A stretch of 5,983 nucleotides of DNA, from positions 1-5,983 of the forward strand of contig CALICR010000043.1 of NCBI GenBank assembly GCA_938049125.1. The letters run 5' to 3'. Positions 1 through 5,227 of the stretch are shown here, in pieces. The notes under the pieces are model-generated. The model saw only the letters and a list, made by a program, of their open reading frames with translations, ran no database searches and was not told the DNA's origin. Position numbers and translations under genes: made by a program. Position 1 is the first letter of the stretch. Each line of letters opens with the position of its first letter. Origin of the DNA: an uncultured Clostridia bacterium (lineage in GTDB: Bacteria > Bacillota > Clostridia > Oscillospirales > Oscillospiraceae).

Positions 1-264
1 GTACATATCGGTCCACTCGTAGTTCTCGCCCTCGGCGGCGGAGCGGAGATTCGCGGCGGTGTCCCGGAGCAGACCCAGCTCCTTGAACCACAGCTTCGCG
101 TGCTCCTTCTCATTGTCCGCCGTCCTCTGGAACAGAGCCGCGATCTGCTCATAGCCCTCCTTCTTCGCCTTGCTCGCAAAGAACGTGTACTTGTTCCGCG
201 CCTGGCTCTCGCCGGCAAAGGCCGCCAGCAGATTGGCCTCGGTCCTCGATCCCTTCAATTCCAT
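1..264 (-). CDS. rbr: Rubrerythrin, N-terminal part (runs off the window)
   Basis: Cytoplasmic non-haem diiron peroxidase that reduces hydrogen peroxide to water, part of oxidative-stress defence in anaerobes. 88 codons are visible, beginning MELKGSRTEANLLAAFAGES. Diiron ligands fit the family: E19 in the AGESQARNKY helix, E52 and H55 in DNEKEH, and E80 and E83 in GENYEW. These sit one residue before the Desulfovibrio vulgaris rubrerythrin positions E20, E53 and H56 (recalled from memory). The rest of the four-helix bundle and any C-terminal rubredoxin Cys4 domain lie outside, so classical and rubredoxin-less types cannot be told apart. The start is well supported: an AAGGAGG ribosome site (273-279) lies 8 bases before ATG. 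The gene seems to be its own transcription unit, since a terminator separates it from the gene upstream. Confidence 0.95.
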   Translation of the reverse strand, partial: MELKGSRTEANLLAAFAGESQARNKYTFFASKAKKEGYEQIAALFQRTADNEKEHAKLWFKELGLLRDTAANLRSAAEGENYEWTDMY

Positions 265-319
265 GGTGTGATCCTCCTTAACATCGGGATATCCGTTAGT
301 ATCTCTGCTTTCTAAGCCC

Positions 320-325
320 ACTATA
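320..325 (-). promoter_or_regulatory. Possible -10 element for rubrerythrin
   Basis: The minus strand reads TATAGT, about 55 bases before the rubrerythrin ATG. I see no convincing -35 hexamer at 16-18 bp spacing, so this is weak. Two short palindromes, AGATATCT (341-348) and GGATATCC (287-294), sit on either side. No PerR-like box was recognised. Confidence 0.3.
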
Positions 326-364
326 CCCGGATTGGGGCGCAGATATCTATTGCTGAAGCCCGGC

Positions 365-389
365 CCCCGCCGCTTCTCCTCCGGCGGGG
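365..389. repeat. Perfect GC-rich 8-bp inverted repeat
   Basis: CCCCGCCG (365-372) and CGGCGGGG (382-389) pair perfectly around a 9-base loop. There is no U-tract on either strand, so it is a poor intrinsic terminator. It lies between the terminator of the leftward operon and the rubrerythrin promoter region. Its role is unknown; a protein site, a backup termination hairpin and chance are all possible. Confidence 0.5.
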
Positions 390-409
390 TACCATTTCTC
401 CCACATAAC

Positions 410-443
410 ACATAAAATATGCCCGCCCCATTGGGGCGGGCAT
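410..443 (-). terminator. Intrinsic terminator of the leftward HTH/PLP-fold operon
   Basis: Two 12-base arms (419-430 and 432-443) form a nearly perfect palindrome, giving a GC-rich stem with a tiny loop. On the minus strand it is followed by ATATTTTATG (410-419). It starts 5 bases after the TAA stop of the PLP-fold gene, which is the expected place for an intrinsic terminator. Confidence 0.8.
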
Positions 444-448
444 TCCGC

Positions 449-1609
449 TTATCCGCATATTGCGTCGTTGCATTCGTTGACCAGGCGGTCGAGGGCGGGG
501 GCCTGATGGTAGAGGGCGTCCCACGTCTCGCCTCGCCAGAGGGCGGCGAGGGCTTCGGGGGTGTGGCCGGGGGCCTTGGCGGCGTGGAGGCAGCGGCGGT
601 CGGGGTAGCGCAGCTCCAGGAGGCCGTCCGTGCCCTGGGTCGTCAGCCAGGCGTGGTCCCGGGCGGCGGCGTCATAGCCGGGGGCCCTCGCCGGTTCGGC
701 GGGCGCGGCGGCCACGGTGATGGCCACGTCCTCCGCCGTCAGCTCAAAGTAGCGCGCCAGGCGGATGCAGCCGAGGACGGCGGCGAGGTCCGCGCTCCCC
801 AGCCGGGCCAGAGCGGCGCGTTCAGGCTCCGTCAGGCCCAGGGTCCGGCAGTACGCCTGCCCGGCCTCGGTGCCGAAGAGGCGGCGGAGCCGGAGGCAGT
901 CCTCCTCCGTGGCGCGGACCGTGAGGTCGAGGTTCTTCACATTGCAGGTCCAGGGGGCGCGCCAGTCCGCGTCAGGGCCGCCCACCCGGCTGGCCGCGAG
1001 CCTGAGGCGCGGGAAGCGCTCCTTGAGGAGGTCGCCCGCCGCCGTGAGGCCCGGGGCCTCCGCCGCAAGGCACACCGCGGCGAACCGCTCGCCGGGCCGC
1101 CTGGCCGCCGCGAAGAGGTCCGCGAGGGCCGGGCCGGTCACGCTGCAGTGCCACAGGGCGCAGCCCTCCTCCTCCGCGGGGTCGAGGGTCCGCTCCGCCG
1201 CGGGCGCGCCCAGCAGGGCGGCGACCCGCTCGCCCGCCTCGCCGGGGAAGCGGACCGGGTCCGCGTCCAATTGCCCCGTCACGAGCCGCGGCAGAAGCGC
1301 GCCGTAGGCCGCACCGGTCTCCGCCGCGCCGCCCGTCAGCACGAGGATGCGGCAGGGCACGCCGGTCAGCGCCGGGGACAGCTCGACATAATTCGGTTCC
1401 GTCCGGAAGCCGGTCCCCTCGGCGTACCAGGAGAGGCGGAAGAGGTTCACCGGGTCCGAAGGTCCTGCGGTGCGGAGCCGCTCCTTGACGGCGCCGGGGA
1501 TGAGGTCGGGATTTTGCAGCTGGGCCAGGGTCGGGAGGAGCAGCCCGCTCTCCCGGACGCGGTCCCGGGCGCGGGCGAGGCCCGCGGAGTCGGTGCGCAG
1601 ATCGATCAT
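449..1609 (-). CDS. Fold-type-II PLP-enzyme homologue lacking the catalytic lysine (probable pseudoenzyme)
   Basis: 386 residues. Blocks match, from memory, a clostridial PALP-fold family annotated as pyridoxal-phosphate-dependent enzyme: LPTLAQLQNPDLIP (25-38), NLFRLSW (55-61), LTGVPCRILVLTG (81-93), PRLVTGQLD (107-115), LWHCSVTGPAL (152-162), GDLLKERFP (192-200), PW-NV-N-D (219-228) and LELRYPDR near the C terminus. Relatives have TGAHKVGA before the PRLVTGQ block. Here it reads ETGAAYGA, about five residues shorter and without the lysine; residues 43-195 contain no lysine at all. The STGN-type loop region and a later Gly-rich active-site stretch also seem missing, and relatives are recalled as about 80-100 residues longer. 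The ORF is intact with strong G/C third positions, which argues against simple decay. ATG overlaps the upstream TGA (ATGA); the ribosome site is only a weak GGAG (1620-1623), so translation may be coupled. PLP-lyase activity is therefore not expected; function unknown. Confidence 0.75.
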   Translation of the reverse strand: MIDLRTDSAGLARARDRVRESGLLLPTLAQLQNPDLIPGAVKERLRTAGPSDPVNLFRLSWYAEGTGFRTEPNYVELSPALTGVPCRILVLTGGAAETGAAYGALLPRLVTGQLDADPVRFPGEAGERVAALLGAPAAERTLDPAEEEGCALWHCSVTGPALADLFAAARRPGERFAAVCLAAEAPGLTAAGDLLKERFPRLRLAASRVGGPDADWRAPWTCNVKNLDLTVRATEEDCLRLRRLFGTEAGQAYCRTLGLTEPERAALARLGSADLAAVLGCIRLARYFELTAEDVAITVAAAPAEPARAPGYDAAARDHAWLTTQGTDGLLELRYPDRRCLHAAKAPGHTPEALAALWRGETWDALYHQAPALDRLVNECNDAICG

Positions 1610-1845
1610 GCTATGCTTTCTCCGTTTTTACATCTAAATAAATAGGAATAGAGTGTGTACTTCGAGAGGCCGAAGTGCTTGTCGAAGCGGTCGCCGGACC
1701 AGGTGATGCGCAGCGCGCCGCGGTCGTTCAGGAACCGGATGGCGCGGACCTTGTCCGCTTGCTCATGAGCGCCACGGGCTTGCCCGCCGGCTCCGCGGAC
1801 CGCGCCGGCAGATTCTCCTGCGTTCGGCAGATCCGCATCTCCCAA
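1606..1845 (-). CDS. Small HTH protein resembling the C-terminal domain of YheO-like regulators; frame probably disrupted
   Basis: As an uninterrupted frame it runs from a TTG start to TGA, 79 residues. Residues 30-69 (ADKVRAIRFLNDRG, then GDRFDKHFGLSKYTLYSYL) resemble the HTH_22 domain at the end of YheO-like PAS-HTH regulators; the recognition helix is SKYTLYSYL. The PAS sensor domain is absent and nothing like it lies upstream. The TTG start is doubtful: the AGAGGA ribosome site (1849-1854) is only 3 bases away. A better ATG at 1838 is in another frame. That frame has 24 of 26 codons ending in G/C up to about 1758, while the HTH frame has 15 of 26 there but 34 of 34 from 1758 to 1657 (hand counts). 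The gene therefore looks as if it changes frame near 1758-1761, through mutation, sequence error or -1 frameshifting. The last 16 codons are AT-rich. It overlaps the PLP-fold gene by 4 bases. Confidence 0.6.
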   Translation of the reverse strand: MGDADLPNAGESAGAVRGAGGQARGAHEQADKVRAIRFLNDRGALRITWSGDRFDKHFGLSKYTLYSYLFRCKNGESIA

Positions 1846-1865
1846 GCTTCCTCTTTCTTGCTTTC

Positions 1866-1893
1866 ATCATACCACAGTTTCCATCAATTGCAA
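1866..1893 (-). promoter_or_regulatory. Sigma-A-type promoter for the leftward HTH/PLP-fold operon
   Basis: Minus strand -35 TTGCAA (1888-1893), a 16-bp spacer, then -10 TATGAT (1866-1871). The predicted start of transcription near 1859 leaves a leader of about 20 bases before the ATG at 1838 and places the AGAGGA ribosome site just inside the transcript. This argues that the small HTH gene is expressed from its own promoter and is not the tail of a longer gene. Confidence 0.65.
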
Positions 1894-1920
1894 CGGAATC
1901 CGCCGAAAAACTTTCAGGCT

Positions 1921-1945
1921 GCGGAAAAAGTTTTCGCTTTTCCGC
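1921..1945. repeat. 8-bp hairpin in the divergent intergenic region
   Basis: GCGGAAAA (1921-1928) pairs perfectly with TTTTCCGC (1938-1945) around a 9-base loop. It lies about 28 bp upstream of the leftward -35 box. No U-tract follows on either strand. It could be an operator or structural noise. Confidence 0.45.
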
Positions 1946-2064
1946 CCCGGGCCGGGACGCGTAAAAAAAAACGCGGGATGAAAATCCATTTTTGTGAATT
2001 CTGCATAGGGCTTATGAATTGTTTTCTGTCTTTCTTCACAAAATTCCGTTTTTCTACGGATTTG

Positions 2065-2124
2065 CAGGTAAATTCAGAACTTTTTCGTGCAAAATATCAC
2101 CCAGCAAATTTTTTGCATTACCTG
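2065..2124. repeat. Nested two-part inverted repeat upstream of the BMP promoter
   Basis: CAGGTAA (2065-2071) pairs with TTACCTG (2118-2124), and TGCAAAA (2088-2094) pairs with TTTTGCA (2111-2117). The right arms are contiguous (14 bases) while the left arms are separated by 16 bases. It ends 30 bp before the -35 box of the rightward operon. Seven-base arms in AT-rich DNA can arise by chance. Confidence 0.35.
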
Positions 2125-2128
2125 ACAG

Positions 2129-2169
2129 ATTTTCGGATTCGTGAAAGTCGCGGTTGTAAAATTTTCGGA
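2129..2169 (+). repeat. 9-bp direct repeat around the BMP operon promoter
   Basis: ATTTTCGGA occurs at 2129-2137 and again at 2161-2169, start to start 32 bp, close to three helical turns. The second copy lies in the spacer between the -35 and -10 boxes. An inverted relative, CCGAAAA, occurs at 1903-1909. The placement suits a regulator that would block RNA polymerase, but the regulator is unknown. Confidence 0.4.
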
Positions 2170-2182
2170 CTTCCTGTACAAT
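2154..2182 (+). promoter_or_regulatory. Sigma-A-type promoter of the BMP transporter operon
   Basis: -35 TTGTAA (2154-2159), a 17-bp spacer, then -10 TACAAT (2177-2182). Transcription should start near 2189, giving a leader of about 56 bases before the lipoprotein ATG. Confidence 0.7.
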
Positions 2183-2195
2183 AGAGTCGTAATCA

Positions 2196-2230
2196 GGGCA
2201 CGCCGTTTCTCAGGCGCGTCCAGTATTTTT
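2196..2230 (+). promoter_or_regulatory. Terminator-like hairpin in the leader of the BMP operon (possible attenuator)
   Basis: GGGCACGCC (2196-2204) pairs with GGCGCGTCC (2213-2221): seven Watson-Crick pairs, one G-T wobble and one A-C mismatch, with an 8-base loop. AGTATTTTT follows, ending in five T, and the GAGGAGG ribosome site starts at the next base. It lies entirely within the predicted leader. It could terminate transcription or affect access to the ribosome site. No alternative antiterminator arm was identified. Confidence 0.4.
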
Positions 2231-2244
2231 GAGGAGGAACCAAC

Positions 2245-3585
2245 ATGAAAAAACTGATCGCGCTGCTGCTCGCGGCGGTCATGGTGTTTGGCCTCGTCGC
2301 CTGCGGCTCCGGCAACGATGCCGCTGCCGACACCGACACCAAGGCCGAGACCGAGACCCCTGCGGACGACAAGGCTGCCGAGACCGACGCCGAGGCTGAC
2401 GCCGAGACCCCTGCCGAGGACAACAAGGATGCCGAGGCCCCCGCCGACGGCGAGGCCAAGAGCATCAAGGTCGGCCTCGTCTGCATCGGCGACGAGAATG
2501 ATCAGGGCTACACCTACAACTTCATCCGCGGCAAGGACGCCGCCACCGAAGCGCTGGCCGCCAAGGGCATCAACGTCGAATGGCTTATCAAATACAACAT
2601 CGGCGACGACACCTCCTGCGAGGACGCCAACCTGGAGCTGGCCGAGGAAGGCTGCCGCATCATCATCAACAACTCCTACGGCTTCGAGCCCTTCATGCTG
2701 AAGGTCGCCCCCGATTACCCCGACATCGACTTCATCTCCTGCACGAACCAGGCTTCCTGGGCCGATGACCTCGCCAACACCCACAACGTCTTCGCCAACA
2801 TCTACGAGGGCCGCTACTGCGCCGGCGTCGTTGCCGGTCTCAAGATGCAGGAAATGATTGACAACGGTGACATCACCGCGGACCAGGCCGTCATCGGCTA
2901 CGTCGGCGCGTTCTCCTTCGCCGAGGTCATCTCCGGCTTCACCGCCTACTACCTCGGCGCCAAGAGCGTCTGCCCCTCCGTCACCATGAAGGTGCAGTTC
3001 GTCGGCTCCTGGTCCGACGCCACCGAGGAAGGCAACGCCGCCGCTGCCCTGGCCGACATGGGCTGCGTCATGATCTCCCAGCACTCCGACAACACCACCC
3101 CCGCCACCACCGCCCAGTCCAAGGGCGCATTCCACACCGGCTACAACAACGACATGATCTCCGTCGCCCCCGAGGCGTCCCTCATCGGCACCCGGATCGA
3201 CTGGTCCGTCTACTTCGAGTATGCCATTGAGACCATCGTGAACGGCGGCGAGCTGGATCAGGATTGGTGCCACGGCATGGACGAGGGCGCGGTCGTCATG
3301 ACCGACCTCAACGAGGACATCGCCGCTGCCGGTACCGCCGAGAAGCTGGCCGAGGTCGAAGAGGCCATCAAGAACGGCGAGCTGCAGGTCTTCGACACCT
3401 CCACCTTCACCGTGGGCGGCGAGCCTGTGACCAGCGCCTTCGCCCTGGACACCGACGGCGACTTCACCGCCGACTCCGAGGAGGCCGTGTTCGACGGCGC
3501 GTTCCACGAGTCCTACTTCCAGTCCGCTCCTTACTTCACGCTCCAGATCGACGGCATCGAGTGGCTGAACTCTGCCTTCGGCTGA
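2245..3585 (+). CDS. BMP-family ABC transporter substrate-binding lipoprotein (probably nucleoside)
   Basis: Extracytoplasmic solute receptor of a BMP/PnrA/NupN-type importer, anchored in the membrane by lipid. Residues 1-19 are a lipoprotein signal peptide (KK, hydrophobic core, lipobox LVAC) with Cys20 as the lipidated residue. Residues 24-72 are an Ala/Asp/Glu/Thr/Pro spacer without aromatic residues. The BMP domain starts at SIKVGLV (73-79). Landmarks are GDENDQGYTYNF after the first strand, GCRIIINNSYGFEP, VIGYVGAF followed by VISGF-AYYLGAKSV, QHSDNTTP, and GYNNDM with the downstream aspartate. The family binds purine or other nucleosides; the exact ligand cannot be read from the sequence. 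GAGGAGG (2231-2237) lies 7 bases before ATG, which supports the start. It is the first gene of the operon and is followed by a terminator, the usual way to make more receptor than transporter. Confidence 0.93.
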   Translation: MKKLIALLLAAVMVFGLVACGSGNDAAADTDTKAETETPADDKAAETDAEADAETPAEDNKDAEAPADGEAKSIKVGLVCIGDENDQGYTYNFIRGKDAATEALAAKGINVEWLIKYNIGDDTSCEDANLELAEEGCRIIINNSYGFEPFMLKVAPDYPDIDFISCTNQASWADDLANTHNVFANIYEGRYCAGVVAGLKMQEMIDNGDITADQAVIGYVGAFSFAEVISGFTAYYLGAKSVCPSVTMKVQFVGSWSDATEEGNAAAALADMGCVMISQHSDNTTPATTAQSKGAFHTGYNNDMISVAPEASLIGTRIDWSVYFEYAIETIVNGGELDQDWCHGMDEGAVVMTDLNEDIAAAGTAEKLAEVEEAIKNGELQVFDTSTFTVGGEPVTSAFALDTDGDFTADSEEAVFDGAFHESYFQSAPYFTLQIDGIEWLNSAFG

Positions 3586-3601
3586 TCCCCTCCCTGCGTA
3601 T

Positions 3602-3637
3602 GAAGAGAGGCTGCTCCCGCAGCAGCCTCTCTTTCTT
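3602..3637 (+). terminator. Intrinsic terminator between lipoprotein and ATPase genes
   Basis: AGAGAGGCTGCT (3604-3615) and AGCAGCCTCTCT (3621-3632) form a perfect 12-bp stem, extended by A3603-T3633, with a CCCGC loop. A T-rich but interrupted tail (TTTCTT) follows. It begins 17 bases after the lipoprotein stop. No new promoter is evident before the ATPase gene, so partial readthrough is the simplest reading. Confidence 0.8.
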
Positions 3638-3682
3638 CATTCCGGCTCTCTGCGCCGCCGCCTGCGGTGCCGCTATGAAAGG

Positions 3683-5227
3683 ATGACTGCCTTGGACCCT
3701 GTCTGTGCAATTGAACTGAAAAATATTACGAAGCGCTTCGGCAGTGTCGTCGCCAACGACCACATCAGTCTCAAGCTGAACCGGGGCGAGATTCTCTCCC
3801 TGCTCGGCGAGAACGGCAGCGGCAAGACGACGCTCATGAACATGCTCTCGGGCATCTACTACCCCGACGAGGGCGAGATCCTGGTGAACGGCAAGCCCGT
3901 CACCATCTCCTCGCCCCGGGATGCCTTCCGCTGCGGCATCGGCATGATTCATCAGCACTACAAGCTGGTGGACGTCTTCACCGCCGCCGAGAACGTCGTC
4001 CTCGGCATCGAGGACGGCAAGGGCCTCAACATGAAGGAGGCCAACGAGAAAGTCCGCGCCATCTGCGAGAAGTACGGCTTCGACATCGACCCCACCCAGA
4101 AAATTTACGACATGTCCGTGTCCCAGAAGCAGACCGTGGAGATCATCAAGGTGCTCTACCGCGGCGCGGACGTGCTGATCCTGGACGAGCCCACCGCTGT
4201 GCTGACGCCCCAGGAGACGGACCGCCTCTTCGCCGTGCTGCGCAATATGCGCGCCGACGGCAAGGCCATCGTCATCATCACCCACAAGCTCCACGAGGTC
4301 ATGGCCCTGTCCGACAAGGTCGCCGTGCTGCGCAAGGGCCAGTACATCGGCACCGTCAACACGGCGGAGACGAACCCCCAGGCCCTGACGGACATGATGG
4401 TGGGCCACGCCGTGACGCTGAACATCGACCGGCCCCTTTACGAGCACCCGGTGGAGCGGCTGGAGCTCCGCGGCCTCACCTGCTTCGACCCCGAGGGCGT
4501 CAAGAAGCTGGACGACGTCAGCTTTACCGCCTACGGCGGCGAGATCCTCGGCATCGCGGGCGTGGCCGGGTCCGGCCAGCGGGAGCTGCTGGAGAGCATC
4601 GCGGGCCTCTACCCCGTGGCCTCGGGCAGCGTCACCTACTCGCCCCCGGGTGAGGCGCCGACGGAGCTGGTGGGCAAGACGCCCATGCAGATCCGCAGCT
4701 CCGGCGTCGTCATGGCCTTCGTCCCCGAGGACCGGCTGGGCATGGGCCTCGTCGGCTCCATGGGCATGACGGGCAACATGATGCTCCGCAGCTGGAGCAA
4801 GGGCAAGGGCCTCTTCGTCAACAAGAAGGACCCCGGCGACCTGGCCCAGCGCATCTGGAAGGACCTGGACGTCGTGACGCCCAGCACCGAGTTCCCGGTG
4901 CGGCGCATGTCCGGCGGCAACGTCCAGAAGGTCCTCGTGGGCCGCGAAATCGCCAGCGCGCCGTCCGTGCTCATGACGGCCTACGCCGTCCGCGGCCTCG
5001 ACATCAACACATCCTACACCATCTACAACCTGCTGACCGAGCAGAAAATGAAGGGCGTCGCCGTCGTCTTTGTCGGCGAGGACCTGGACGTTCTGCTGGA
5101 GCTCTGTGACCGCATCCTCGTCCTCTGCGGCGGCAAGGTGAGCGGCGTCGTGGACGCCCGCACCGCCACCAAGGAGGAGATCGGCCTCATGATGACCCGG
5201 GTCGGCGGAAAGGAGGCGGCGGAATGA
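3683..5227 (+). CDS. BMP-type nucleoside ABC importer ATPase with two nucleotide-binding domains
   Basis: Cytoplasmic motor of the importer, 514 residues, the usual length for the NupO/YufO-like double-NBD class. NBD1: Walker A GENGSGKTT (42-50), Q-loop Q91, signature-like MSVSQ (144-148), Walker B LILDEP (165-170), switch His201 in ITHKLHEV. NBD2: a Walker A-like GVAGSGQRE (293-301) with Gln in place of Lys, EDR motif (349-351), signature MSGGN (409-413), and AYAVRGLD (433-440) where Walker B and the D-loop lie, without the Asp-Glu pair. Such a degenerate NBD2 is normal for this family. Start choice: the ATG at 3683 directly abuts AAAGG (3678-3682), leaving no spacing. TTG at 3692, 8 bases after AGGA (3680-3683), is a better-spaced in-frame start and would remove three residues. 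The end overlaps the permease start in ATGA. Confidence 0.93.
   Translation: MTALDPVCAIELKNITKRFGSVVANDHISLKLNRGEILSLLGENGSGKTTLMNMLSGIYYPDEGEILVNGKPVTISSPRDAFRCGIGMIHQHYKLVDVFTAAENVVLGIEDGKGLNMKEANEKVRAICEKYGFDIDPTQKIYDMSVSQKQTVEIIKVLYRGADVLILDEPTAVLTPQETDRLFAVLRNMRADGKAIVIITHKLHEVMALSDKVAVLRKGQYIGTVNTAETNPQALTDMMVGHAVTLNIDRPLYEHPVERLELRGLTCFDPEGVKKLDDVSFTAYGGEILGIAGVAGSGQRELLESIAGLYPVASGSVTYSPPGEAPTELVGKTPMQIRSSGVVMAFVPEDRLGMGLVGSMGMTGNMMLRSWSKGKGLFVNKKDPGDLAQRIWKDLDVVTPSTEFPVRRMSGGNVQKVLVGREIASAPSVLMTAYAVRGLDINTSYTIYNLLTEQKMKGVAVVFVGEDLDVLLELCDRILVLCGGKVSGVVDARTATKEEIGLMMTRVGGKEAAE

Larger units (their letters stand above)
1846..2244. other. Divergent AT-rich intergenic region
   Basis: About 400 bases with base composition quite unlike the GC-rich genes on both sides, and no credible coding frame. 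It contains the leftward promoter (1866-1893), an 8-bp hairpin (1921-1945), CGCGT/ACGCG arms around an A-run (1958-1975), a nested inverted repeat (2065-2124), a 9-bp direct repeat (2129-2169), the rightward promoter (2154-2182) and a leader hairpin (2196-2230). No riboswitch consensus, including the purine aptamer core, was recognised. Confidence 0.7.

Noticed and set aside
419..1645. Forward open frame of 408 codons opposite the PLP-fold gene
   Set aside because: Its product is Gly/Arg/Ala-rich low-complexity; the reverse strand carries the recognisable homology, a terminator and a promoter in the right places.
1990..2043. TTTTGTGAA/TTCACAAAA inverted repeat with a 36-base loop
   Set aside because: Nine-base arms that far apart in AT-rich sequence are easily due to chance, and nothing around them suggests a site.
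1675..2184. Forward open frame of 169 codons through the intergenic region
   Set aside because: It crosses the HTH domain, AT-rich non-coding sequence and both promoters, with no ribosome site or known motif.
2060..2244. Purine riboswitch before the nucleoside-type transporter
   Set aside because: Expected from context for some such operons, but the conserved junction and loop sequences are not present and the predicted leader is only about 56 bases.
2074..3507. Reverse-strand open frame of 477 codons, rich in Gly, Val and Asp
   Set aside because: It is a shadow of the lipoprotein gene, which has a signal peptide, a ribosome site and clear family motifs; the reverse product is low-complexity.
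3536..4447. Reverse-strand open frame of 303 codons
   Set aside because: It is antisense to NBD1 of the ATPase and across a terminator; no recognisable domain or ribosome site.
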